This document shows positions 1 to 9,429 of a stretch of 64,000 nucleotides of DNA, piece by piece (position 1 is the first letter of the stretch; the number at the start of each line of letters is the position of its first letter). Below the pieces are notes generated by a model that was not told the origin of the DNA, ran no database searches, and saw only the letters and a list, made by a program, of their open reading frames with translations. The position numbers and the translations under genes were made by a program. Source of the DNA: Diprion similis (lineage: Eukaryota; Arthropoda; Insecta; Hymenoptera; Diprionidae); contig NC_060106.1 in the NCBI RefSeq assembly GCF_021155765.1, forward strand, positions 2,425,501 to 2,489,500. The letters are read 5' to 3'.

Positions 1-689
1 TAGATTAATTATAAGGAAAGGTGGTATGGAGTAAAGAGTTGGGGGGACAGTCCAAAGTCCAACTTTGCACCCAGCACCAATAAATCCTATAGCATAGCAT
101 ACCAACCTAGTTCTAATTCTTAGAATAAGGGGAAGAAATGCGTTGTTGTGGGGCAATGCTTGAGGAGAGGATTTCACACCGCTACCGATCTGAATATATA
201 CGAGCACCTAGCGATCAGTCGCTCTCTTGGTTTTTATCTCCAGTAACTACTAGTACTCAGTAGATCCTCGCGGTGAAATCCTCTAGCACTTGCATTCCAA
301 CGACGAATCTCTACCCGATTCGTTATCCAATTTTATATTATTAAAATTGTTCATTCTTATTCTGTGTGTTTAATTAAAATATATTCCATTTTAAACCAAT
401 TCCGAATCTAAATTCAGCGTTCATTTAAAACAAGTTCCCTATGCGTGATTGGAATAATTAATTACTGACGACAACACTTGGTTTTTATACACATTTATTT
501 ACACAAACTTCACAGGTTTCAATAGTAAAGTTTACAGTGGTTAATAACTGATGATATTCAGTTATAACAATGATAAACTGTTTTGAGCTACTGATGTTTG
601 AATTAATTCTTCGACAACTTGGTTCTGCGATTTTCGGTCAAGTTCTGATTTGATCAAAAGTTTAATTGATTCTCACTGAGTCTAAACAT

Positions 690-822
690 CTCTATGATAT
701 CTGAATTTATTCTCTATGATGTCAGAATTTAATCTGCTCTCTATGATGTCTAAAGTTATTCTCTGTGATGTCTGAAACTCTTCTCTTTAATGTTTGAAAC
801 GCTTCTCTATGATGTCTGGATC
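690..822 (+). repeat. Degenerate minisatellite, unit 'tctctatgatgtctgaa'
   Basis: About five imperfect tandem copies of a 25-30 bp unit built on TCTCTATGATGTCTGAA follow one another, with substitutions such as TCTGTGATGTCTGAAA and TCTTTAATGTTTGAAA. There is no coding potential. Confidence 0.7.
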
Positions 823-944
823 AATTCTGATCTAATTTGAATCAGGGTTGAAAAAAAGGGGTGGAAAAAGTAGATGGAGCTGAAAAAAGTCGCGGGTTCT
901 CGCAGGTCTAGGATGATTGGATGAGGATGTTAATTCATATGGGC

Positions 945-970
945 GGGGGGGGGGGGGGGGGGGGGGGGGG
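945..970 (+). repeat. Homopolymer run of 26 G
   Basis: Twenty-six consecutive G follow GGGC. A run this long is prone to slippage and G-quadruplex formation, so its exact length in the assembly is unreliable. Confidence 0.9.
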
Positions 971-1445
971 TAAGGTTTGTGATTAGTACATAGGATCTTG
1001 GCGGGGAATTAGCGTGAGGTGGTTGGTTTAGAAAGCAAGCGGCGATGCACTAATTGGCCGCATGATCATTAAAATAAGGGCGCTATCCCTAATTCTGAAA
1101 ATGAGTTTTTATCTGTTTCTGATTTATATATGATCTCTCTCCCACGTTTCCAATGTTTAGTCTACTAGATTATCTTTATTGAGTGTTAAGTTTTGAAATT
1201 TTAGTGCAAGTGTTTATTGGTTGAGATGTTTCAGCTGAGAATCGTATATTATAGTTTAATGTGAAAGCTAGTATTGAAAAACATAACGGTCAAAATGTGA
1301 AAATAGGTATATGTACCATATATGTTTGAGCCTTATTAATGAAATAATGGTGAATATGAGAATTATTAATCTAGGGGTAACGCTTATTATGATGGTAATT
1401 GTCTGACTAGGTATTAGCTACGACATATGGTAAGAGCGCGTAAGG

Positions 1446-1513
1446 CTCTTCTGGTAACTACGCGTCGATAAAGATCGGGTGCAGGGAGGGCGTCGCCGTA
1501 GTTACCGGCAGAG
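1446..1513. repeat. Short hairpin with 17-nt arms
   Basis: CTCTTCTGGTAACTACG is matched about 35 nt later by CGTAGTTACCGGCAGAG, its near-exact reverse complement. The loop is GC-richer than the surroundings. It is probably the core of a small inverted-repeat element. Confidence 0.5.
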
Positions 1514-1974
1514 ACTTAACACAAGGATTATAGAAATTACATATTTGCTTAATAAGCGTAATCAGGTACTCGGTAATTAACGAATTGTAGATTGATATTT
1601 GCACGAAAAGCAGTCCAAATATTCATAAGTCTTTGACGAAAAGAAAAGAATTTAATGTGTGACCGAATCAGCTGACGTTGACCAGCTGAGCAGCTCAGCT
1701 CGAAAGGAGGGTGCGGAAAAGTGTGAGAGCATTTGACATACTCTTTCCAGAGGCTCCCCCCTTTCTGCCGGAAATCTAAATTTTGCCAGAGATGTGTTAC
1801 AGCTACTATTTTTTCGACTTGTTTGCTCCGATTTGACTGAATCGATATAGTTGCGATTTCGGTCTACGATACTTGTCTTATTTTAATTTAATTTAATATT
1901 TAGCCTTTGGGTTTATGCGGGAGGTCTCTTATTGCACACGAATCCAATTAGAGCCTTGTATCTACGGGTTTTGA

Positions 1975-2475
1975 CTTGAGATTTGATGGTGAAATGACGA
2001 AATGGCAGCTGATCTGGTTTTCGCTTACGAAGTACACCGAAATCTCATTTTGGCGACATTTGTTACCGACATTACGCGCATGCCGGTAATGTATGCGTGT
2101 AATGTCCGTAAGAAATTACCGACAAATGTCACCAAAATGAGATTTCCGTGTTCTTCGTAATCGAAAACCAGATCAGCTGCCATTTCGTCACTTCACTATC
2201 AAATCTCATGGAACTGAGCTCAAAATGTGTGTTGTATCACCGCCGAGTGGCATTATACCGGATAGTTTGATCCAATCAGTGCAACTGCAAAAATTTGTCC
2301 AATTTCTGTGCGTGGTTACCAATCTGTAAAATTTTTTTCAAAATTTTGAAACAGTAAAAAAACGCTCCACTTTTTGCCAAAATAAGGCATTAACTGCCCA
2401 AGTTTCACTCTGATTGCTTAAGCGGTATAGGAGTTTTGCATCCCCGCGTTTTCGAGGTGTACAACGGGTATTTAT
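1975..2475. mobile_element. Non-autonomous inverted-repeat element, copy 1
   Basis: Two arms of about 110 bp (roughly 1975-2084 and 2100-2213) are reverse complements around a centre with GCGCATGC. They share blocks such as CGAAATCTCATTTTGG and AGCTGATCTGGTTTTCG. The right part (2214-2475) is collinear with 42840-43117 and ends in the same terminus, ATCCCCGCGTTTTCGAGGTG. The left terminal repeat of the 42.5-kb copy is not present on this side, so this copy is truncated or rearranged. Confidence 0.75.
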
Positions 2476-2541
2476 AATATTGTAGGTATATTAAAATATT
2501 ATGTTAGTGAATGGGAGAAAATCACCACTCACAAATTTATA

Positions 2542-3264
2542 TTGGGGTGCGTTACTGGGTATAAAATAAGATTTTTTAAGACTGTTAATCAGTCAAATAA
2601 GCCAAGAGAAAGGTGTCGTACAGTGTTAGAAACTAAAATATGTAAAGAAGTTATAAAGTCACTAATAATGGATAAGGGAGTGATTGAGTCATGTAAGGTA
2701 TCGAAGAAACAATTTGTATCGAGTTTAATTCCAAAATGTGATGAAACACGTAAGTTCATTCGCAATTTGAAGAAATTGAATGAATTCACATTGACGGAAC
2801 ATTTTAAAATGGGGAGTATAACTACTGCATCAAATATCATTTTTTTTTAATTTTGATGTGGGTAATATTGACTTGAAAGATGCATATTTCTTATTACCAG
2901 TTCATGAAAACAGTTTTGAAAAATGTGAGGAAAACATAGATATTTTGGTATGCACGTTAGAAAAATTAAATTAAGATTTATTTTGAATATTCCAAAGAGC
3001 CGATTAATCCCTGATATTGAATGTAGATACCCAGGCTTTCTCATACGTATGAAAAAATTTACTATAGAAATAACAGCTAAAAAAAGAGAACAGTTAGAAA
3101 ACCTAATAGCAGGCATACTATCTAAGAAAACATGTACTACAAAGGAATTTGCAAAGGTTATTGGAAAATTAGTTGCAGCATGTGCTGGTTTTGAATATGC
3201 GATGATGTATACAAAAATGTTTGAAAGCATAGAATTCGCTGCTCTAAAGATTAACCAAAGGTGA
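2542..3264 (+). pseudogene. Reverse transcriptase fragment of the DIRS-like element
   Basis: The N-terminal fingers read in frame from 2542 to 2850, with GVIESCKVSKKQF and KFIRNLKKLNEF. The frame then shifts to the IDLKDAYFLLPVHEN palm block near 2866. The segment that should carry the catalytic YxDD is gone. The sequence resumes at 2950 with a thumb-like part containing IPKSRLIPDIECRYPGFLI and a long lysine-rich helix. It cannot encode an active polymerase. Confidence 0.7.
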
Positions 3265-3277
3265 CTGTAATGGAATA

Positions 3278-3910
3278 ATGAAAATTTCAAGAAATATAAT
3301 TAAAAATTTAAATTGGTGGAAAGAAGCTTTAGATCATCTTGTTAATCCTTTAAGAACAGGTGTATTTGAAATGAAAATACACTCAGATGCATCCGATACT
3401 GGCTATGGAGCAACAAATTCGATTAAAAATCTATGTGGGGTTTGGAATGATGAACAGAAATCGAGTTCTATAAATTATAGAGATCTTTTGGCCGCAGAAT
3501 AGGGTTGAATTTAGCAAGTAATTTATCTGATTCGTCTAACTGCCAAATCTTGATGAGAATTGGTAACACACTGGCTATTTCATACATACATAAAATGGGT
3601 GGTATAAGATTCAATAAATATAATAAATTAGCAAGGAAAATTTGGCAATGGACAGAAAGGAGAAATATATTTTTGTTGGCTTCATATATTTCGTTAGTCG
3701 ACAATGCGAAAGATGATAAATTATCGAGAATAAGTACTGATACGGAATGGGAATTAAATAATGCAGTATATAAAGTTATTGAATATCGTTTTGGAAAACC
3801 ACACATCGATTTGTTCGCTAGCAAAATCAGTTCAAAATGTGAAAGATACTTTTCTTGGTTGCCGAGTATACAGGGCTTCGCTAATATTTTATGCTTTTCC
3901 TCCATTTAGT
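3278..3910 (+). pseudogene. RNase H and linker fragments of the DIRS-like element
   Basis: The stretch 3278-3502 carries the RNase H signature HSDASDTGYGA and SINYRDLLAAE, ending at a stop. After a frame change, 3505-3909 continues with ISYIHKMGGIRF, DDKLSRISTD and HIDLFASKISSKCERYFSW. The last block is typical of the region between RNase H and recombinase in these elements. A further frame at 3890-4130 carries YAFPPFS and LLVEEPLVFGPDIDLVLS. Confidence 0.7.
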
Positions 3911-4433
3911 ATAACACTAAAGATTTTATCGAAGATAAAAAATGGAAGAGCCACGGGTATTTTAATAGTACCTGATCGGAAAAATCAAACATAATTTTCT
4001 TTATTCATAAACTTATTAGTAGAAGAACCATTAGTATTTGGTCCTGACATTGATCTCGTACTTTCATTTGGTAGGAAAAAGAGACGCCCGAGAGCAAAAC
4101 ATCTGTATTTAATTGTAGGGAAAGTATTTGGAAGACTTTCATGAAAAAACAGACTCCATTTGGGCTACTGACATTTTATTAGCGGGACTATCAGATTCAA
4201 CTTCAATCACTCTCGCGGTGCAATAGATCATCTGAAAAACAAAAGAGGAGGGCATCTTTAGGTAATGATAAAATGCTCCGGATGAACGAAGGGTTTTGAA
4301 AAATTTCAATTTTTCACAAAATGGCGGACGCTGGTTGAAAGTCAAGAGTGTTGTTTTGACCAAAATTTTACTCACATTTTTGGCTATAAAAAAAAATAAC
4401 TATACAAATAAAAATGCTTCGTTCATCTGGAGG

Positions 4434-4738
4434 ACAACTATGTATAGAATAAGTGAGACAAATTTCAAACCGATCGGTAAAGCCGTTCTCGAGTTACAGT
4501 TATCACCGACTTCGAAAGCATGGTTTCGCAAAAAACAAATATGTATAGAATAAGTGAGACAAATTTTAAACCGATCGGTAAAGCCGTTCTCGAGTTACAG
4601 TGATCACCGACTTCTAAAGCATTGTTTCGCAAAAAACAACTATGTATAGAATAAGTGAGACAAATTTCAAACCGATTGGTAAAGCCGTTCTCGAGTTACA
4701 GTGATCACCGACTTCGAAAACATGGTTTCGCGAAAAAC
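4434..4738 (+). repeat. Three tandem 101-bp units
   Basis: The marker TGTATAGAATAAGTGAGAC starts at 4441, 4542 and 4643, exactly 101 bp apart. The units are almost identical throughout. Because 101 is not a multiple of three, the units are in different reading frames and are unlikely to be coding. They lie inside the insert that interrupts the DIRS relic. Confidence 0.9.
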
Positions 4739-5054
4739 GCGTTGAAAGTTTTGAGTACGATTTGCATGCTGATAAAAAATTTATTTTCTAACTTACATTG
4801 GATCGTTCAATCCTGGGCCATATACTGCGCCTTCCTCCGCTTCGTTAGCTGCACTTGCAGCAATTTTTAGTTGACGACAAGCTTGCCTCTCGAGTATTTT
4901 CGAGGGAGCACTTAGCTTTGTCAACTCAAATGGAATCTTCTTCTTTAGAAAACACGTGGGCATGTGGTCCCAACTTGATCCTCATGTTGGAAAATACTCT
5001 TTAAATATTGCACTTTTACAAAAAATCAATTTTTTGAAAATTCTTACTGAGTCT

Positions 5055-5510
5055 CCCCCCTTAAGAAAAAGGAGCTGTCAGATTCACTTGATCTAATGTC
5101 ATTAACAGAAAAGACTGTTAGATTGTTAGCTCTATGTACTGCCCGTAGGACTCAAACCTTAGCGAGTATAAAAGTTGAGAAAATAAAACGAAAGTTCAAT
5201 AGATTAGAAATAGAAATTTCAAATAGAATTAAGACTTGAGGATACTAGAATATGTGTAGCTACAGTTCTGAAAAAATATATTAATATATTGAAGTTACGA
5301 GGAGACTGAGAAACAAAGAAAATACTTTGTTTTTATCAACAAAAAAGCTGTATCACCACAAACTATAAGTAGTTGGATTAATAAATCTGTACTTCAATAA
5401 GCGGTATACGTACTTCGATATTCACTGCTCATTCGACTCGACATGCTTCTAATTCCACTGCAAAAGCAAAAGGTTTAGAATTAGGGAGGCAGAATAGTTT
5501 CTATAGAAAT
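5055..5510 (+). pseudogene. Tyrosine recombinase fragment of the DIRS-like element
   Basis: Reading frames contain LTEKTVRLLALCTARRTQT, whose arginine sits where the first catalytic Arg is expected. Beyond a stop-rich stretch, HSTRHAS supplies the His-x-x-Arg box. A closing NSFYRNHF could hold the nucleophilic tyrosine and runs straight into the minisatellite that follows. Several stops make it non-functional. Confidence 0.65.
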
Positions 5511-6052
5511 CATTTCGACAGAGTTCGCTTCTACAGAAGATATTTTGCCACAAAGTTCGTTTCTACATAATCATTTTTGTCCTCCAATAACTACAGGTCC
5601 GTTTCTACAGAGATATTATTTCCAAGTATTAGTTTCTACAGAATTGCGACCTGCAGTTCGTTTCTACAAAATTCCTGTCTGGAAGTCCGTTTCTATAGAA
5701 TTGAGGTCCGGAAGGTCAATACTACAGAATTCGGTCCGGGAAGTTCATTTCTACAAGTTCGTTTCTACAAGGGGCGGGCAACTGATTTAAATTGAATTAA
5801 ATTAGATTAAATTAAATCAAAATGTACAAAATTGACAGTTAAATGAATGAGAAACGAACTTCCAGAACCGAATTCTGTAGAAACCAACTTCCAGACCTGA
5901 ATTCTGTGGAAACGAACTTGCAGACTGGAATTCTGGAGAAACGAACTTTGTGGCAAAATATCTTGTGCCGAAGCGAACTCTGTAGAAACGATTTCTGTAG
6001 AAACGATTCTGCTCCGAAACGATTCTGTAGAAACGGTGTCGACCCGATTTAG
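5497..6052. repeat. Large inverted minisatellite built on 'gtttctacagaa'
   Basis: The left half (5497-5775) repeats GTTTCTACAGAATTC/GGAAGTTCG-type units. The right half (5845-6040) repeats their reverse complement, CGAACTTCCAGAA..TTCTGTAGAAA. Longer blocks also pair: the left ATATTTTGCCACAAAGTTCG is matched by the right CGAACTTTGTGGCAAAATAT. The centre is AT-rich. Open frames across it are a consequence of the repeat unit and not evidence of a gene. Confidence 0.8.
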
Positions 6053-6297
6053 AGACCATTAGAAAATCTGCAGGTTGGTCTAGCAATTCGCAAGTATTTG
6101 CAAGATTCTACAATCAACCAATCAGAATCAATGACAAAGATTCGTCTACGGTGATATTACAATGATAAATAAAGAATAATTATCGTTTGAAAATATGTTT
6201 AGTTAAAAAAGAAATATAGATTGTATTTGTTACGTTGTACTCCAAGTAATTATTGAATAAAAATGATGAAAAAATTGCTGTCGACTCTAAAAAACTA

Positions 6298-6672
6298 CCT
6301 ATGTTATCTCTAGAACGAGGTTTGCAGTATAATTGAGCCGTCAAATGAACTTCTTTGAAGGAAGTTCGATCGTAATTATATGAAAAACCTCGTTCGAAGA
6401 GATTACATCCTACCCGGAGAAAATTTTTTTCTTCTTTTTCCTTCCCAAAAACCTTACAGCAATTTTAATTAATACCCTGAAAAATGAGGATTCGGCCAGT
6501 GTGGCGCAGGCATGTGCGTAAGCCGGCTGAAAAGCTTACTTTACTCTAGAGCGCTGTGACATCTAGTCGGGCACGGAAGGAACTACCGATGTAATCTCTT
6601 CGAACGGGGTTTTTCATGGTTAATATAATTTCGACCGAACTTCACTTCAAAGAAGTTCGTTTGATCGCTTAA
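6298..6672. mobile_element. Inverted-repeat element with three related arms
   Basis: 6298-6410 is a self-complementary hairpin from TATCTCTAGAACGAGGTTT to AAACCTCGTTCGAAGAGATTAC. 6586-6672 is an inverted copy of its right arm and loop, beginning GATGTAATCTCTTCGAACG and including CAAAGAAGTTCGTTTGA. The 175 bp between are GC-richer. This fits a foldback MITE or two nested copies. Confidence 0.65.
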
Positions 6673-6829
6673 TTTTGAATCTTTGGCTTTAGATGGAAAG
6701 AAAATCTAAATAAAACCAAATCAATATTAAGAGTAGTTGTGCCTACAATGTTTAGTGGATAAAAATAGGACGTAAGGGTGTACTTAATTTAAAGAGTTCT
6801 ATTTTTTATTAAATGGGCTTCATTACTTG

Positions 6830-7033
6830 TCATTCAAAATTTTTCCGGGGCATTTCATTCTGATTTTTTTTGTACGTGAAGTTGGCACTCAAGCAATGAA
6901 TTTCGGGATTTGTTCTTTCCGTAATCGTTCGCAATTTGTTTACGAAAATATGATCCTTATACAGCTTATCATTGCAAACAAGCAGTAAAACGATGGCAAA
7001 AAGTAATCTGAAATATTTTTGTACGTGTGCCAA
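6830..7033 (-). CDS. Candidate small secreted peptide, unrecognised
   Basis: The 67-codon frame opens MAHVQKYFRLLFAIVLLLV. A short basic stretch followed by a hydrophobic run looks like a signal peptide, with a hydrophilic lysine- and asparagine-rich remainder containing two cysteines in total. I do not recognise it. It lies between repeat elements, has no identifiable promoter and is short enough to be chance, so the call is weak. Confidence 0.2.
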   Translation of the reverse strand: MAHVQKYFRLLFAIVLLLVCNDKLYKDHIFVNKLRTITERTNPEIHCLSANFTYKKNQNEMPRKNFE

Positions 7034-7143
7034 CTTCTCATACAGGATATATTACAGAGTTTGGAGTGTCGTAAAAAAATAAGAATAGCTAAAACATATT
7101 ACAGAGGTACAGATAAAGACAACAAAGAGGCTGAAACGATGTA

Positions 7144-7698
7144 CAGTTGAACGTCGCTAACTCGAAAACACCCGTATGTCTGAGATTTAGTCTGTTCCTT
7201 TGCGAAAATCTCTGTAATTCAGAGAAAAAACAGAATAACTCGAAGTTTTCCGAACGTATCAAGGTCCATTATTTTGCTTCTGTAACTCAAGTTCAAAGAA
7301 ACCCAACCTCTATAAGTCAAAGGCTACCATTATAACTCGAAGCGCTTCATGCAATGGCATGAAGAACCCATGTCATACCTGCATCCCATGAGCTAATACT
7401 TGTTAGTCACTACTTCTTACACTATGCATGGATGAGTGATTCCGGATCACAGTTTGTCTCGAAATGGTTTTCAAACGGAAACTCAAATCTTTAAGTATCG
7501 GAGAAAAGATTAGAGTGTTGAAGCAGAAGATTGGTTCAAAAAAGAAAAAAGACATATTTAACGAAATTTTACAAGACTCTATAAGTCGAATATTGTTTTG
7601 ATCACCCTCTATAATTCGAAAACTTCAATAATACGAAACCTCTCTTACTCGAAGAAATTAGCTCTGCCTCTGAGATTCGAGTTAGCGAGGTTCGACTG
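7144..7698 (+). mobile_element. pogo/Tigger-like transposon, internally deleted
   Basis: The ends CAGTTGAACGTCGCTAACTC and GAGTTAGCGAGGTTCGACTG are imperfect inverted repeats. TA lies directly outside each (7142-7143 and 7699-7700), the Tc1/mariner-pogo target duplication. Subterminal ATAACTCGAA/TTCGAATTAT-like motifs repeat inside. Only the N-terminal helix-turn-helix coding part remains, so the copy is non-autonomous. Confidence 0.85.
7464..7601 (+). pseudogene. N-terminal stub of a Tigger/CENP-B-like transposase
   Basis: A 45-codon frame starts MVFKRKLKSLSIGEKIRVLK and continues with a lysine-rich KKKKDIF. This is the pattern of the CENP-B N-terminal (psq-type) DNA-binding helix-turn-helix of Tigger transposases. 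It ends at TGA within the subterminal repeats. The second HTH and the DDE catalytic domain are absent. Confidence 0.7.
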
Positions 7699-7713
7699 TA
7701 CATACATATTCTT

Positions 7714-8066
7714 ACAAGGGATGTTTCACCGGAGCAAACACGATAACATGATTACGTATTTCGCGATTACTTATACTTTACAGAGTGATTACGAGAGATT
7801 ACTCAATAAATAAATTTTACTTCAATTACGTGATTTCTGATGATTTCTAAGATTTATATGATTAACGGTTAAAAAGTAATTGTTGTAATCCTAAGTGATT
7901 TCTTATGACTACCAATGATCACCTTGACGATCATTGCTAATGCTGAATTTTATTTTAATATAACTGATTTCAACGTGATTTCAGAGATTACAAAATGATT
8001 TCGGAAATTACGATATGATTTCGAATGATATTGATACTTCAATCGCTTAGGTGAAACACCCCTTGT
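7714..8066. mobile_element. MITE with ACAAGGGRTGTTTCACC termini, copy 1
   Basis: Left end ACAAGGGATGTTTCACC and right end GGTGAAACACCCCTTGT are inverted repeats with one mismatch. The interior is dominated by GATTAC/GATTTC words on the plus strand. A related copy lies at 24207-24920. There is no coding potential. Confidence 0.8.
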
Positions 8067-8917
8067 ATTCTTGATAAATACTGGCATATGACGATATTGA
8101 AAATAACTACACATGAATAGTATTATTCCCTAAAATTGATTACATATATGAATCAATTGTTTTAACAGGGGGGAAAACATCAACTCAAATGATGGGATGT
8201 AACATTAAAATTTGAATATATATAAATCACGTAAAATTCTCATACATCTTACGATTGGACGTTATAATATACATTATTCCGTACATGAATATCTTCAATA
8301 ATTCTCTGATTTTTACACATGCAGACAATTGCAGTGACGGTTTTTCAACAAATTTCGAGCCGTAATTTTCAACTCATTATTCCAATTAAGAATCCAGTTG
8401 AAGATAATAATAAAGCTAATACATGACATTCGCTACATAGCCGTATGATATATAATACTCCTAACAGTATAACATGGAATAAAATTTAACAGTATATCGT
8501 ATCATGCGTACATCGTACAGATACGTTCATAATGCAAATGCAAGTACAAATGTGGAACACTTCGGTAGTAAACATTTAATATTTCCGTCTTGATTTCATA
8601 TTTTATTATACCCGTATATATTATTTATATAAGCTGGTCGCAACATCTAGGCCAGCTGGCTAATATACAGTATTAAACATAAGTTCAGACCAAACATTAA
8701 TAGTAAACATTTCTCAATATTTTTATACCATCTTCCGAAGAGTATTAATATACCTTAATACTCGCAAATTTGATATAATTTCATAATCTACACTCGTATT
8801 TATGTCGACTTGCTCGCTACAGTTAACGCGAGAGAGGGTTCAGTCAATACGAAGGATTTAATACATACTCAATATAGCAAATTTGGTAACATTCAACACA
8901 CACAATTCTTTTTTTAA
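8067..8917. other. AT-rich intergenic DNA, nothing seen
   Basis: No open frame of interest, inverted repeat or recognisable family was found in this stretch. Confidence 0.5.
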
Positions 8918-9129
8918 TGAGGCTAAAGTTAGTAACGTTTTCGTGACGGAACGTCAGGAAAAATAATTATTACGTAATTTTAGGATGATTTTGAAGGAGT
9001 TGGCTTTTCAAAATAAGAGTATGTTTTCTTTATTCATGGATTACTAAATTTCAGACATTCCTAAAGGTACCAAGTAACGATTTTTCCTAAACATGGATCG
9101 TTACAGCAACGTTACCAACTTCATCCTCA
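8918..9129. mobile_element. Small TIR element, copy 1
   Basis: The left end TGAGGCTAAAGTTAGTAACG is matched by CGTTACCAACTTCATCCTCA at the right. The interior holds GATGATTTTGAAGGAGTT, shared with the copy at 12353. Length is about 212 bp. Confidence 0.7.
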
Positions 9130-9297
9130 TTTTTTCTATTATCATGTTCAACGGTACAAATGACACATAAATCATGTACAATAAAGTACTCAACTAAGGG
9201 TGATACTTGACTTAGTCTTTTGAACGGCACGTTATATTTTTTCGGTTTTTTCTTCATTTGTATTCTTATCCCCATGACGATTAATGTATTTTTTGAC

Positions 9298-9428
9298 ATA
9301 GTATGCGTAAAATTCGATTCTACGCACTATTGTTAGTGCGCAAAATAGTATTTTTCGATTCAGTGGGTGAAATTGAATTTTACGCACTAATAACAGTGCT
9401 TAAAATCAAATTATTTTACGCATACTAT
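9298..9428. mobile_element. 131-bp palindromic element with GCGTAAAAT termini
   Basis: ATAGTATGCGTAAAAT near the left is the reverse complement of ATTTTACGCATACTAT at the right. Inside, further TACGCACTA/TAGTGCG words form nested short palindromes. Confidence 0.6.
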
Positions 9429-9429
9429 A

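Larger units (their letters stand above)
1..1974. other. Non-coding AT-rich left end with small repeats
   Basis: I find no supportable gene here. A TATATA-containing stretch near 195-200 followed by a C/T-rich start-like context could be a promoter or an LTR remnant, but no matching second LTR or primer-binding site is visible. The small repeats inside are listed separately. Confidence 0.5.
2542..5510 (+). mobile_element. DIRS-like (tyrosine recombinase) retrotransposon relic
   Basis: Fragments in several frames follow the DIRS order: reverse transcriptase (2542-3264), RNase H (3278-3502), connecting region (3505-4130) and tyrosine recombinase (about 5055-5500). Frameshifts, stops and a non-homologous insert (about 4140-5050) break it. 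The reverse transcriptase blocks IDLKDAYFL and KFIRNLKKLNEF, the RNase H blocks HSDASDTGYGA and INYRDLLA, and the recombinase block HSTRHAS are each readable. I saw no split direct repeats or internal complementary region, so the element ends are uncertain. Assignment to DIRS over other YR classes rests on the RT-RH-YR order and the recombinase motif. Confidence 0.75.

Noticed and set aside
1..480. Possible LTR with TATA box
   Set aside because: No second LTR, primer-binding site or terminal TG..CA pair could be identified.
4296..4870. Frames with RISETNFKPIGKAV-like repeats
   Set aside because: Translation of the 101-bp units, which are out of phase with one another, so no single protein is repeated.
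5545..6086. Open frames of 69-89 codons rich in FYR/RFYR
   Set aside because: Produced by translation of the inverted minisatellite unit; they change with repeat phase and orientation.
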